From Paraburkholderia sabiae (GTDB lineage: Bacteria > Pseudomonadota > Gammaproteobacteria > Burkholderiales > Burkholderiaceae), in NCBI RefSeq assembly GCF_030412785.1, contig NZ_CP125298.1, positions 186,001 to 250,000 on the forward strand: a stretch of DNA of 64,000 bases. Reading direction: 5' to 3'. How positions within the stretch are numbered: the stretch's first letter is position 1; every line of letters starts with the position of its first letter. Position numbers and translations under genes: made by a program. Below are positions 33,448 through 43,297 of the stretch, piece by piece. The notes under the pieces are model-generated. The model had not been told where the DNA came from and did not search any database. It saw only the letters and a list, made by a program, of their open reading frames with translations.

Positions 33448-33779
33448 TTGTGCCTCTCCATTTCGTTGGTTAATCGGGCACACGAGAGACGTGTCCCAAC
33501 AATGTCATTGTTGCGACGGCAAGAAAGCAGGGGCGCCCGAAACAGGCATTATTTCGAAGTTCTTTCCGCGATTGGACAGGACCCCAACCCCGCCACGTGT
33601 CAATCGCCTGAAGGCGCGTCGATCCCCCTCAAGCGACAGGTGCGGTTGGGCGAATCGCGGGAGATGTGGTCGGGAGAACAGCGGGCTGCGGCGTCCGCGT
33701 TATAACGCGTTAAGGCCACTTCTGAGAAAAGCCCCGGAAATTTACATGCCTTTCCGGGGATCAGATTACAGCGTCCCTT
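33448..33779 (-). promoter_or_regulatory. Leader and promoter region of the helicase operon
   Basis: It holds the block AGTGGCCTTAACGCGTTATA (minus strand of 33701-33720), which is repeated with two differences (18/20) at 44526-44545 before the transfer operon. TTATAA inside it could be a -10 box. Between this and the gene lies a leader of about 250 bases with a short dyad near 33485 (ACACG/CGTGT) but no gene. Confidence 0.55.
33722..33763 (-). terminator. Terminator of the transfer operon
   Basis: CCCCGGAAA pairs with TTTCCGGGG (33732-33740 and 33751-33759), followed by CTTTTCTC on the minus strand. It closes the operon that begins near 44.3 kb. Confidence 0.75.
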
Positions 33780-34394
33780 CTATCGGGATGACTGGAATGA
33801 CTCTGCGGCCTTCCAGAGCAGTGCGCCAAGAAGCGCGGCGACCGCGAGCCAGTAACCGGCCAGCACGGGAACCGGCGCGACGAGAACGCCAAACAGCGTA
33901 CCTGTTACAAGTAGCAGGCCATGACCTGCCAGGTGGAAAGACAGCGGGCTGACGAAACCGGCGGCGGAAGCCTTGATCTTGCGTCGCGCCGCTCCGTCTA
34001 TAAACATGCCGAACGCGAACAGCAGTGTGCCGACGATCCACATCTTCATGACCATCGCGCGGAATATCATCCGGTAAGCCAACAACCAGAAATTTTCCGT
34101 CCACGTGTGGGCGAAGCTGGAAAATCCACCGTCGTTCAGCGCACCAACATTGCCGGACGCGGTGAGCGTGCGGTGCACGATGCCATTGTCGACGAACGAG
34201 CGACGGAACAGGTCGTTCGCAGACCGGATGGCGGCGTCCGCCCTATCCTGCCCGACCGACGCGACAAGCGACTCCGTTTCTGCGTCAGGGATCTCGAAGA
34301 GTTTGCGGTCAGGGATCGCCGGCATCGCAGCGATCGCGAGCACAGGGACCAGCAGGAACCAGACTCTGATATGCGAACCAAATCGGCTAGCCAT
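33780..34394 (-). CDS. DUF4400 family ICE/plasmid membrane protein
   Basis: A 204-residue inner-membrane protein with helices near 10-25, about 118-135 and two between 150 and 195. The block FVDNGIVHRTLTASGNVG and the ENFWLLAYRMIFRAMVM region match the DUF4400/PFL_4697 family seen next to TraD in ICEs. Its role is probably in mating-pair assembly or DNA transfer; the detailed function is unknown. It overlaps the upstream gene by 8 bases. Confidence 0.75.
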   Translation of the reverse strand: MASRFGSHIRVWFLLVPVLAIAAMPAIPDRKLFEIPDAETESLVASVGQDRADAAIRSANDLFRRSFVDNGIVHRTLTASGNVGALNDGGFSSFAHTWTENFWLLAYRMIFRAMVMKMWIVGTLLFAFGMFIDGAARRKIKASAAGFVSPLSFHLAGHGLLLVTGTLFGVLVAPVPVLAGYWLAVAALLGALLWKAAESFQSSR

Positions 34395-34641
34395 GGTGCA
34401 GAAGCTTCACGATGAGTAAAACGGGGATTGCGGCCGTTGCCAGCAGGCCACCCCAGAAAAGCTGCGGGCGATTTATACAGATCGATGCAAGCGCGTAACA
34501 GCGCGCGCCCGCGCCCCACGTGAACTGCTCGGGCGGCGTGGCGTCGGGCTCGTCGAAGGCGCTGGCGGTATCAAGCGCACGCCGCGCCATGTCGACATCA
34601 ACCCGCGACAACTTCGCTATGATCGTAGCGGTGAGCGACAT
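34387..34641 (-). CDS. Small membrane protein in the transfer operon
   Basis: An 84-residue protein with a helical soluble start and one C-terminal transmembrane helix at about 62-80 (LFWGGLLATAAIPVLLIV). GAGGAA precedes ATG 34641. It overlaps its upstream neighbour by 44 bases. The topology suggests a small inner-membrane partner of the coupling protein. Confidence 0.6.
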   Translation of the reverse strand: MSLTATIIAKLSRVDVDMARRALDTASAFDEPDATPPEQFTWGAGARCYALASICINRPQLFWGGLLATAAIPVLLIVKLLHHG

Positions 34642-35116
34642 CGTATTCCTCAAAGTATCGACGGAACGCTTCGCCTTGCAGCACGCGTGACGCCAGTTGG
34701 AATGCTGCGGTGCGCTCCGTGATGTGTTCCGGGCACCGTTCATCAACCATCTCAAATTCGCAGTTCGGATGCCGCTCCTCAAAACCGGGGATCGACTCCA
34801 GCATCGGACACCAGACGCTCAGCTTTTCGCCCCGACGCGCGACGTAGCGGCGCGCGTAAAGCGACTTGGCGGGTTCGAACAGTCCCTGCATGAATGCGAC
34901 GTGCTGATCACCTGTGCGCTTCGCCCTCTTGAAGCTGCTCAGTGCCGATTCGATCATTTCGGCTGCGAGCGGACCCTTGTCTCCGAGGAAGCGCTCACCG
35001 ACAAAGTCGGCTACCCGCGAACACGCGAGCTCGAGATCGGGCGCGACGTTGAACACAGGAATCAGCTTGTGCGACAGCTTATGGTCGCGAATGACGTTTT
35101 TGAATACAGCGGACAT
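34598..35116 (-). CDS. Protein of unknown function in the transfer operon
   Basis: A 172-residue soluble protein, mostly helical, with three scattered Cys and a His-rich end (HRYDHSEVVAG). It begins 9 bases after the coupling-protein stop, and its end overlaps the next gene. No family was recognised. It may be a cytosolic accessory protein for DNA transfer. Confidence 0.55.
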   Translation of the reverse strand: MSAVFKNVIRDHKLSHKLIPVFNVAPDLELACSRVADFVGERFLGDKGPLAAEMIESALSSFKRAKRTGDQHVAFMQGLFEPAKSLYARRYVARRGEKLSVWCPMLESIPGFEERHPNCEFEMVDERCPEHITERTAAFQLASRVLQGEAFRRYFEEYDVAHRYDHSEVVAG

Positions 35117-35125
35117 TTGTTTATT

Positions 35126-36997
35126 TCAGCCTTCGATGATTGGAATTCGGCCCTGATACACGGCACCGCCAGAGATACGCATGAAATATTGCAAATTCGG
35201 CAACTTGTGAATGATTGGCATCGGGATCAACGGCACTTTCTCCAGTTGCAGGGTGCGCGACTGTGACCCGCTGAACTCCATCGCATGCGCCTCGGTCGAG
35301 GTGTTCGTGCTGTTCGAGATGTTGACCACCCGAATCGCTGTCTCCCCCACCTTGTCCGAAAACCATTTGGCGGTATCGCTATCTTCCAATCTTAGAATTA
35401 TCTGGTTGTTCAGATTCCCCAAAACCTGCAGCATTTTCGCCGCGTTTCCGAGTTTTGCTTCAAGGTCAGCCCGAGCTTGGAATGCGACGAATGCCTTGAA
35501 GCCCGCGCCGCGACCCTTGTTGAGAATCTGGATCACCTGTTCGTTGATCGCTTCCGCGATCTCGTCGATGATTAGCACGACGTCGGGCTTCTCGGCGTAG
35601 AAGTTGTAGATCGAACCGCAGACCGCCGCCACATCCGACAATGCCATGGACGCGATCGCTTTCTGAACGATGTTGTTCGACAGCGAGTCGAGGCCCATGT
35701 ACAGGACGGCCTTTTGCTTGATGATCTTGTCGATGTCCCAGATCTCGCGGTCGTCTTCGAAGTCATCAGCCTTCGGAGCCAGCATCAGGCCCGTTTCGCC
35801 AGTTGCCAGCATCTGTAGCAGCGGCAATGCCGAAGCGATGATCCGCATGTAGTGCTCGCGGTCATGCGTATGGGTCGCGATCAGCCCGTCGATGGTTTCA
35901 TGACCGCGATCGTTGGCCGCGAACTGATCGTTGTAGAGTTTCGCCATCCCATCGACCAGCGACACGTCGTTCTTGCGCACCGAGTCTTTGACCGTCTGCG
36001 CGACCGTCAACTCTTCCCAGTTCGACAGCCCGTTTTCAACGAAGAAGCGACGCAGGCAGCGGTCCAGCAGCGCGCCGATGCCCGACTGCGCATACTTGAG
36101 GATCGAGCGCAGATTCGGCTTGTCGCCAACGTACAGCTCCCCTTTGACGGCGCGGTCGATAAAGAGGAACGCGAAGTCTCTAAATGGCCCCTCCTCCATC
36201 AGCTGCGCGATGCGCGACGGGATTTCCGATGGCTGCGACCAGTTTTCCAGCGGGTTGAGCCGGATCGACTCATGCGGCTTGGCCTGATTGAAGTACAGGA
36301 ATTTTCGGCCCGCGCGCGCACATTCCTTTTCGACCCGGTTCTTCCAGTCATCGTCGTTCTTCGGATCAACGATGATCAGCACGTCTTTCGGGTTATGGAT
36401 GACCTGCGTCGAGATGACCTCATACGTGCGCGTCTTGCCTGAGCCCGTTGTACCGCCCACGAGCGTATGCCCGCCCATCGCCTTGTAGTGGAACGGCACG
36501 CGGACCTTCTTCGGTTCCATGCCGTGAATCCACGATGCGCCTTGCGGCATCCGGTCGCGAACGCTGTCACGCGGCGCGAAGATGCGCTCGATACGCGCCT
36601 CGACTTTCCGCCCCGCCTCCGTCTTGTTCAACCACTTCGGCAAGGACGGTATATCGGTCACTGGCATCCGCAGGATGTCGTGAGCGATCTGCGTGTGCTT
36701 CTGCGTCCACTCGAAGCCGGTGCCGAGATACATTGAATCCTCGCGCGCGCGCATCTGGCGCTGCGTTTCGAGCAGTTTCGCGATGATGATCTTGCTCAGC
36801 CACTTCGTTGAAATGGCCATGCGGAAGCTCAGCGCGCGCCAGACCTGAATCCCCCGGATGACCAGCATGACGAAAGCCGCGAGGGCGAAAGCCCAGCCAT
36901 ACGGCATCCCGGACACGAGAATGCCGACGATCGCTGCAGGCCATATAAGCAGCGGCCGGAATTCGTAGATCGGGCGGAAATGATTGATGTAGCTCAT
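35126..36997 (-). CDS. traD: Type IV coupling protein (TraD/VirD4-like ATPase)
   Basis: A 623-residue protein with two N-terminal transmembrane helices (about 17-50), Walker A GGTTGSGKT (about 180-188) and Walker B LIIDEIAEA (about 472). It links the relaxosome to the secretion channel and pumps DNA. Length and layout fit the TraD group of SXT- and PFL-type ICEs. It overlaps the TraI_2-like gene by 4 bases. Confidence 0.9.
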   Translation of the reverse strand: MSYINHFRPIYEFRPLLIWPAAIVGILVSGMPYGWAFALAAFVMLVIRGIQVWRALSFRMAISTKWLSKIIIAKLLETQRQMRAREDSMYLGTGFEWTQKHTQIAHDILRMPVTDIPSLPKWLNKTEAGRKVEARIERIFAPRDSVRDRMPQGASWIHGMEPKKVRVPFHYKAMGGHTLVGGTTGSGKTRTYEVISTQVIHNPKDVLIIVDPKNDDDWKNRVEKECARAGRKFLYFNQAKPHESIRLNPLENWSQPSEIPSRIAQLMEEGPFRDFAFLFIDRAVKGELYVGDKPNLRSILKYAQSGIGALLDRCLRRFFVENGLSNWEELTVAQTVKDSVRKNDVSLVDGMAKLYNDQFAANDRGHETIDGLIATHTHDREHYMRIIASALPLLQMLATGETGLMLAPKADDFEDDREIWDIDKIIKQKAVLYMGLDSLSNNIVQKAIASMALSDVAAVCGSIYNFYAEKPDVVLIIDEIAEAINEQVIQILNKGRGAGFKAFVAFQARADLEAKLGNAAKMLQVLGNLNNQIILRLEDSDTAKWFSDKVGETAIRVVNISNSTNTSTEAHAMEFSGSQSRTLQLEKVPLIPMPIIHKLPNLQYFMRISGGAVYQGRIPIIEG

Positions 36998-38355
36998 GCG
37001 GCGGGACGCTCCATGATTAGACGGCCAGCTCGTTCGACGATGCAGATGTCGTTGCCCGATGCGCGGAGGAGGAGCGCGCGTTTGCGCAACTGTTCGACTA
37101 GCGTGTCACTGGTCATCCCATATGCGCCGACCAGGCGCTTTTGCACCGTCAGGCCCTTTTCTTCCCAACTAACTTTCGCTTTGCCCGAGGCGACGTCATC
37201 CGCGAGCGCGCGGAAGAACTCGCGCATCATGGCTGAGCCAGGCCCGAGTATCTCGTTCAGCTCTTCGTCCGTTGGGCCGGTCCGCGGACCTTTCGGTGCC
37301 GCCGGCGACGTCTTCATCTGTGACGGGTCGATGGCAGCGGGGTTTGGCGTATCCATGGCAGTCGGTGCGACTGCCGATACGGCGGCCGTCTGCTCCTCGC
37401 TCCGTTGCAACGCGTCAAGCAGCGACTGCGAAAGCTGCGGGGCACCTGGTGCTGGCGGTGCCGTTGTGGCAACCGACCCGGATGGCGGAGCGTCTGTGGA
37501 AGGCCCCGGGCCGGTGGCGGGCGCGGCCTGCGGGGATTGAGGACTAGCGGCTTGCGGCGTCGCCTGAGAAGGCGTCGCAGCGGGAGCAACGGGTGCCACC
37601 TGCTGCGGCTGAAGCTCGAGAGCGACGTGGACTGCCGACGGCACCTCAAATTTGACGGGCGCAAAAAGCCCGCGTTGCGCCTTGCGCTCAAAATCAACTG
37701 CCACATCCATCGCCTGACGCACGACCTTGTGGACGAGCGCCTCGAAGCCCTGCGGGCTCCTGTCGGGATTGATCGCGCCAAACAGGTCTGACAGCACAGA
37801 GTTGTCGAGACCGGAAAGCAGCTCGGGCGCGATCACCGTCCGCGCAAACATCGCCGTGCGCATCCGCTCTCCCTTGAGCGGTGCGGCGCGACGTTGGACG
37901 AAATATTCGCGGTCGCCGATCCAGTCTCCAAACGCCCCGTGCGCGGCAGGATTCCACTGGGCATTGTCCGACGCGCGCACGAACTCGAAGTGCCTGCACG
38001 GTTCATCGAGCAGCGAGCACACCGCGGCCAGAAAAACCGCGTAAATGTACTGCGGTTCAAGCCGGCGGCGCTTCTCCGAAGTCATGTCGGCCGCAAACTT
38101 CTGCCCACCCGCGAGCCGCATGGCGTAGAAAGTCGCTTCGATGGTTGCACGGAACGCACCACCCGGCTCAGCATGCAACTCAGGCGTGAGCGGCATCGAC
38201 GAAAACCAGGCGGCGCACCGGCGCAGGACGGACAGCCACTTCCTCTCGAATTCCGCCTCAGTGCTCTCGTTGGCACACTGCCGCACAAGCTCCAAACGCT
38301 TCTTGTGTGTCTCCAAAAGTTCGGGACCCGCGATCGGGCGATGGGCGGCGGTCAT
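36994..38355 (-). CDS. TraI_2/MobH-like protein with an altered active site
   Basis: A 453-residue protein with the TraI_2 layout. Residues 30-120 follow the MobH relaxase pattern, but HHA...GGLLxHT reads LHAEPGGAFRAT (60-71) and the HD motif (HDxGK) reads CSLLDEP (113-119). The catalytic His residues are thus mostly lost. A Pro/Ala-rich linker (about 250-350) leads to a winged-helix C terminus (about 385-445). It may be a structural or DNA-binding homologue, with the active relaxase elsewhere. Confidence 0.7.
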   Translation of the reverse strand: MTAAHRPIAGPELLETHKKRLELVRQCANESTEAEFERKWLSVLRRCAAWFSSMPLTPELHAEPGGAFRATIEATFYAMRLAGGQKFAADMTSEKRRRLEPQYIYAVFLAAVCSLLDEPCRHFEFVRASDNAQWNPAAHGAFGDWIGDREYFVQRRAAPLKGERMRTAMFARTVIAPELLSGLDNSVLSDLFGAINPDRSPQGFEALVHKVVRQAMDVAVDFERKAQRGLFAPVKFEVPSAVHVALELQPQQVAPVAPAATPSQATPQAASPQSPQAAPATGPGPSTDAPPSGSVATTAPPAPGAPQLSQSLLDALQRSEEQTAAVSAVAPTAMDTPNPAAIDPSQMKTSPAAPKGPRTGPTDEELNEILGPGSAMMREFFRALADDVASGKAKVSWEEKGLTVQKRLVGAYGMTSDTLVEQLRKRALLLRASGNDICIVERAGRLIMERPAA

Positions 38356-39362
38356 GGGATGAAACTCTTTGCCAGTTTGAGCGCACCCGTTCCGGTTGCT
38401 CCTGCACCGCTGCCGAACATCCCCGCCAGCTTCGGAATCTCGAAGGCCAGCAACAGGACGAACACAGCCAGGTCAAACGCGTAAGCGCCCGTCACCGTGG
38501 CGCCACTCGCAGGTGTAGCTTTGCTAACGGCATTAGCGATGTTGGCGCCTACCAGCTTCACGAGTACGGCAACCATGACGACATACATGCCCGAATGAAT
38601 CATCCAGTCGAGCCATCTCATAAAGTAGTTGCGCGTGTAGCTGGAAAAACCCAACGAGATCGCGATTGGCCCGAGAACGATACCCACTGCCGCCTGAATC
38701 TGACCCACCGCACTGAAATACGCGAAGACAATGGAAGCGATCAGGATCACGATAAACGCGAGGAGCAACCCAATCGCGTCGACCATCGTCCCTGTGATGT
38801 CCGTCAGGAGCTTGATGCTCAGAACGCGGTTCTTCAGGGCGTCGTACATGGTCCCGGCGAGCGTCGCAAGCTGCGTGGAAATGCTGTTATCGGCGCCGCC
38901 CGATATGTGCGACGCGAGTTGATCGAACCACGTCCACAATCCCGTCGCAGAAGTCGAATAACCGAGGTACAGCGCGACGAAGATGCCAAGCACCGCCACC
39001 TCCTCGAACAGGTTCACCCACGCCGCGACGGGATGATGCGTCCCCGAGAAGCGAATGCCGACCAGCACGAGTGAGATGACGCCCAGGCCCCATGCGAACT
39101 TGTTTGCTTCCGTCATCACATTGGCACTGGCGTCGACGGCTGCCGGAATCAGGTTACCGATCAGCGACGTGATCTGATTGATCGCGTCCGTAGAGCCTTT
39201 CGTAAAATCGCCGTTCTGGCTCGTCAAAGGCTGTGCGGTAGTCGTCCCGGTCGTGCCCGTTGTATCTGCAAACGCTGTGGACGACACGAACGCTGGCAGA
39301 AGAGCGCAAAACACGAAGACCAGCCTACGCGATACACGCATTAAGAACATGCTCATGCTCAT
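38352..39362 (-). CDS. trbL: TrbL/VirB6-like inner-membrane channel protein
   Basis: A 336-residue protein with a signal peptide and about six later transmembrane helices (for example 95-115, 210-235, 240-260, 300-320). The central GIVLGPIAISLGFSSYTRNYF block is typical of the family. It forms part of the channel for DNA transfer. It overlaps neighbours on both sides by ATGA. Confidence 0.82.
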   Translation of the reverse strand: MSMSMFLMRVSRRLVFVFCALLPAFVSSTAFADTTGTTGTTTAQPLTSQNGDFTKGSTDAINQITSLIGNLIPAAVDASANVMTEANKFAWGLGVISLVLVGIRFSGTHHPVAAWVNLFEEVAVLGIFVALYLGYSTSATGLWTWFDQLASHISGGADNSISTQLATLAGTMYDALKNRVLSIKLLTDITGTMVDAIGLLLAFIVILIASIVFAYFSAVGQIQAAVGIVLGPIAISLGFSSYTRNYFMRWLDWMIHSGMYVVMVAVLVKLVGANIANAVSKATPASGATVTGAYAFDLAVFVLLLAFEIPKLAGMFGSGAGATGTGALKLAKSFIP

Positions 39363-40123
39363 TGGCCCAGAACCTTGGACGTGCCGATCGTGGCGTTGTA
39401 GGTAGCGCGTTGCTGATCCAGTTGGGTCTGCAACGCCGCCTTCGCCGTGTTGCTTGCCTGATCGTCCGCCGTCTTCTGGGCCTGCACGACGCTATCAGCC
39501 TGTTGCTTCGTCGCCATCATCTGCAGCATGTCGCTGTTCTGGCTTGCGACGATATCCAGCATGTGCGTCGTGAGTTGAGCCGTCGCTTCAGCCGTCGGCG
39601 ACATGTTCAGCTGGTCCTGGATCTCCTGACGGCGCTTGGCTAGCACGCTCACGTGCGAAATGACGTCATTGCCCTGCTGGAAAAGCTGCTTTGCCGTCTG
39701 GTCGTTGTTGCTGATAAGGGTCGCCTGATCATTGAACCACTGCGTCGTCGACTTGCCCGACTGCGTAATCAGGGCCTGCACTTTGGTCGCGTACTGTGCG
39801 TTCGATTGCAGGCCACCATACAGCGCCTTCATCGTGTCCGTGTACTTGTTCAGTGTGTCGATATCGCCGGAGATGGTGCTAGCCTGCGCCGCCATCGCGG
39901 CCGGATTCAGATTGGCCGCCTGTTTAAGCTGGTTCAGCATCATCTGATACTGGTAGGTGAGGTTCGTGTCCTGATAGACCTCCCCTTTGACCGCGCCCAT
40001 TGCCGTCAGCGTGTTCTGAATGAAATTGGTCGGATCGAAGACGGGTAACGTCGCATTGCTTTGCTGGACGAAGCCGAAAGTCACCGTAGCCACTGCCACA
40101 ACGGTCTTTAGCAATTTTTTCAT
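39359..40123 (-). CDS. trbJ: TrbJ/VirB5-like pilus protein
   Basis: A 254-residue exported protein with a signal peptide (about 1-24, ending NATLP) and a long helical body. This is the shape of VirB5/TrbJ, a minor pilus-tip or adhesion component. Its place between trbE and trbL is as in Trb operons. Confidence 0.78.
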   Translation of the reverse strand: MKKLLKTVVAVATVTFGFVQQSNATLPVFDPTNFIQNTLTAMGAVKGEVYQDTNLTYQYQMMLNQLKQAANLNPAAMAAQASTISGDIDTLNKYTDTMKALYGGLQSNAQYATKVQALITQSGKSTTQWFNDQATLISNNDQTAKQLFQQGNDVISHVSVLAKRRQEIQDQLNMSPTAEATAQLTTHMLDIVASQNSDMLQMMATKQQADSVVQAQKTADDQASNTAKAALQTQLDQQRATYNATIGTSKVLGQ

Positions 40124-40163
40124 GGTGAGTATTTCCAGGAGGAGTAGTTAGCTAACGGATGTG

Positions 40164-42626
40164 CTACGCGTTCGCAGTAACGTCGCGCACATATGCGTCC
40201 TGCCAGTTGTCGACGCCCGACTTGATGTGCTTGTCGAGCAGCGTTTGCGCGCGGCCGTCTGAGCGGAGGTACGCGAGCGCCTCTTTCGTGAAAGCGGCTT
40301 GCAACATGCGGGTCTGCGTGGACGTCACCCACAGGTAGTCGCGGTTCGGCACCGCCTCGGCGATCATCTTGATCTGGTGCTGGGTCAGGCCAAAGATGTC
40401 CCGATACAGCGCCTGGTTGTTAACCGCATCGCTGTTGGGCAGATAGATGATGTTCGGAATGTTCTCTTTGAGAATTTCGAAGTCCGGCACGCGCGCAAGC
40501 TGGCCAAGCGATTGCGTTGCCATAAGCAGGGCCGCGTTCAGTTTTCGGATCGTCACAGCCCAGATTTCAAGTCGCGCATAAAACTTCGGGTAGGTGAAGA
40601 AGAACCCGGCCTCCTCGATCTCGATCACGGTATAGCGCTTGCCGTCAAGAATCTGTGCGATCCGATAGAAGGCATAGTCCATGAACAACGCAGCCGCAAC
40701 CGGGAAGTTCTGGAAGAGATCGCCCATCTCGATCGACAGGTCATCGGAAAGCGCGAAGCCGTCCTCGACGTGATCGAAGAAATGGCCGTTCTTCTGCCCT
40801 TCTGTCCACAAAACCAGCCGCTCGCGCAGTTCCTGGGGTAGCAGATTCGTCAGTCTCGAAAGCCGCCACATCTCTGGCGGAAAGCCGCGAGCGAGCGTGC
40901 GGATGCGGTCGTAGATCGTGGCTTCATCCTCCGGCGCGCAGGTGTAGTCGTCGCCTTCGATAACGAGCGTCACCCACTCGGCCACGTACGACCAGTGCTT
41001 GCTGTCTCCGATAAGCGAGAGCGGGTTAACCGAAGTCGCGGCCTCGAACCGGCCTGTCGCGTCGATAAACCGGCCACCGCCGAGCAGCGTCGGAATGCGC
41101 GTCGACCGGTCCTTGTCGAACCGGATTCGACGCGCGCCGTGTCGCCCCGTCTGCGACATCAGGAAATTGAGAATCACGGACTTGCCCGCGCCGATCGGAC
41201 CCACAACGAGTGTGTGCGCCTTGCCGCCCGGATGGTGCAGATCGACGTTTTGAAGCGTCCGGTGCCGCGTCGGCAAACAGGTGAGCGGGCCCGTGCGCTT
41301 GCCGGACTGCTGGCTCAGCCATTCATTGACGGTCGAGCCTTCGCCCACGCTGCAAATGGGCGCGATGTCCGAGACCACCGGGGTCTCGACGAACTGCAGG
41401 CGCTTCTGCTGATCCCAGCGCCCAGGCAACGTCGAAGCCCACGCGGCGAACAGGTTGTCCTTTTCCGGAAGCACACCGAATCCGGCGTTACCGATGACCC
41501 CGACGACCTGTCTGGTTGCGTCCTCGCATTCTTTCTCCGTGCTGCCATAGATGATGACCGAGATATTCGCGAAGCCGTACTGTTGACCCTCAGCATCGAG
41601 CTTTGCGAGGGCTTCACTGGCTTCCTTCGCCAGCATCTCGCGGCCCTCGTCGTTTTTTTGCTCTTCCTTCGTTGCCCATTGCTTGATGATGGCGACGGGA
41701 TTGAAAGCAGCGACCTTGTAGAAGCCGCGGATCTTCTTGATGTAGCTGCTCGCGCGCGAGCTGTCGAGAAACCGGAACATGACGCAAACATCCAGTTCCG
41801 CGTCGACCTGCGACAGCACGTCGAGTGCAGCCTCCCGAAAACCGTTCCATTCCTTGACGCCGAGGATTCGCGCATACACCTTTCCATGCGCCGACTCGAA
41901 CATGAGTTGCTCGGAGCCGATCGTCACGACCGTCTCGGTCAAATGCGTGTCGAGCATCGTGACGGGATAACGGATGCGGCGCTTTGGCGTACTGGGATTC
42001 GCGCGCTGATGCAGGAAAGACAACGCGTTCTGCAACTGCAGGCGCTTCATCTTCAGGCGGGTCACACCGCCCACAAAGCTGTCGATGACTGCCTCGAAGC
42101 GCTTGATCTCGGTTTGCAGTTTGGTCAGATCGAATACGAACGCGCTGCGCGCGAGAATCAGATCCTTCCCGGCCTCGAACATTGCGGCGAACACGTTCTT
42201 GCCGCCGACCGACATGTGATAGCCGATCTTGTCGAAAATGCGTGACAGGCCGGTCTCAGGTGTGAACGCCAGCGCGAGCGAATGCGAATTGCGGAAGAAC
42301 TTGCCGCTGCCTATGTTGGCCTGATTGATGGCGTCCACCTGCGCGTCCGCTTCCGAGGCGAAGTCGCCGTCGATCCCGCCTTTCACGCGACGATGAGACA
42401 CCCGCCACCACGCCGTAACGCGATGATCGAAGTTCTTGCATGCGTGGTCGAGGTTGTCCCTCGCGGCCGTGATGTCCGCAGGATTGGGAGTGTCGGCGTC
42501 GATCCCCTCAAACTCGAAGAGCGTCACGAGCGATCCGTCCTTGTCGAGCACGAGTTCGGGCGTAACGAGCGTTATCCACGGTGCGATTTCCTGCACCGCG
42601 CGTTTGGTGAACGACATTTTCAGCAT
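40164..42626 (-). CDS. trbE: TrbE/VirB4-like secretion ATPase
   Basis: An 820-residue protein with an N-terminal CagE/VirB4 domain, Walker A GPIGAGKSV (about 475-483) and Walker B VIEIEEAGFF (about 667). It powers pilus assembly and substrate transfer. It overlaps the TrbD-like gene by 7 bases. Confidence 0.9.
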   Translation of the reverse strand: MLKMSFTKRAVQEIAPWITLVTPELVLDKDGSLVTLFEFEGIDADTPNPADITAARDNLDHACKNFDHRVTAWWRVSHRRVKGGIDGDFASEADAQVDAINQANIGSGKFFRNSHSLALAFTPETGLSRIFDKIGYHMSVGGKNVFAAMFEAGKDLILARSAFVFDLTKLQTEIKRFEAVIDSFVGGVTRLKMKRLQLQNALSFLHQRANPSTPKRRIRYPVTMLDTHLTETVVTIGSEQLMFESAHGKVYARILGVKEWNGFREAALDVLSQVDAELDVCVMFRFLDSSRASSYIKKIRGFYKVAAFNPVAIIKQWATKEEQKNDEGREMLAKEASEALAKLDAEGQQYGFANISVIIYGSTEKECEDATRQVVGVIGNAGFGVLPEKDNLFAAWASTLPGRWDQQKRLQFVETPVVSDIAPICSVGEGSTVNEWLSQQSGKRTGPLTCLPTRHRTLQNVDLHHPGGKAHTLVVGPIGAGKSVILNFLMSQTGRHGARRIRFDKDRSTRIPTLLGGGRFIDATGRFEAATSVNPLSLIGDSKHWSYVAEWVTLVIEGDDYTCAPEDEATIYDRIRTLARGFPPEMWRLSRLTNLLPQELRERLVLWTEGQKNGHFFDHVEDGFALSDDLSIEMGDLFQNFPVAAALFMDYAFYRIAQILDGKRYTVIEIEEAGFFFTYPKFYARLEIWAVTIRKLNAALLMATQSLGQLARVPDFEILKENIPNIIYLPNSDAVNNQALYRDIFGLTQHQIKMIAEAVPNRDYLWVTSTQTRMLQAAFTKEALAYLRSDGRAQTLLDKHIKSGVDNWQDAYVRDVTANA

Positions 42627-42928
42627 GGAAGATCCTGATCGAAGCCATATGGGCGCTTGAACCGTGCACTTAATTTCCCGTGAGGCTCGGGCTCATACAC
42701 GTCGGGATAGCGGTTGTAGACGAGCATCACGAGGCGCCACCACGGATCTTTCGAGCTACGCCAGCGCAGATAGAAATGCGCGAGGACACCCAGCACGAGG
42801 AAGGATGGCGTCCAACTCGTATAGGTGAGCAACGCGGTAATCGTGCCGTTCAGAATCGCGAGCATGCGGTCCGCGCCGCCCATCTGGCGGGGCAGCGAGA
42901 GTCCGCGGCTGACCTTGTGCTGGCGCAT
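42620..42928 (-). CDS. trbD: TrbD/VirB3-like inner-membrane protein
   Basis: A 102-residue protein with hydrophobic segments at about 22-50 and a Trp/Arg-rich second half (WRSSKDPWWRLVMLVYNRYP). The start is ATG 42928, 2 bases past the upstream stop. In this family it recruits VirB4 to the membrane. Confidence 0.75.
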   Translation of the reverse strand: MRQHKVSRGLSLPRQMGGADRMLAILNGTITALLTYTSWTPSFLVLGVLAHFYLRWRSSKDPWWRLVMLVYNRYPDVYEPEPHGKLSARFKRPYGFDQDLPC

Positions 42929-42929
42929 A

Positions 42930-43283
42930 TCAGCAGGCGACGGCCATGTGGAAGTGATCGCGCATGATTGGCACCGCAACGGATGCGATACCCAGACCGA
43001 TCAGCACCACGGAGAAAGTCTTGGCGATGTTGCTTTCCGAGTTCGCGACTGCCACGCCGCCCAGCGTAATCAGCACGATACCGATGCCGTACAGATACGG
43101 GCCGCTGATGAGGTTGCTGATCGTGCAGATGATGTCGGTCAGGCCCGTCAGCGACGAATAATCGCCCGCTGCCATCGCCGCTGCCGATGCCACGCTCAGC
43201 AGCGCGCCGACGATCATCGGCTTGCCCGGTCGAAGCTTCTTCGCCACCGCGGCAGCCGAACTGAAAAACTTTCCTTGCTTCAT
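42930..43283 (-). CDS. trbC: TrbC/VirB2-like pilin
   Basis: A 117-residue prepilin with a signal-like segment (to about 37, AAAMAAG) and two transmembrane helices (about 63-82, 87-108). GGGAG precedes ATG 43283. It is the likely major subunit of the conjugative pilus. Confidence 0.78.
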   Translation of the reverse strand: MKQGKFFSSAAAVAKKLRPGKPMIVGALLSVASAAAMAAGDYSSLTGLTDIICTISNLISGPYLYGIGIVLITLGGVAVANSESNIAKTFSVVLIGLGIASVAVPIMRDHFHMAVAC

Positions 43284-43297
43284 TTTTGATGCTCCCG

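Noticed and set aside
40995..42245. A 416-codon plus-strand frame
   Set aside because: It is antisense to the VirB4-like gene, whose motifs are clear. GC-rich genes often leave such open antisense frames.
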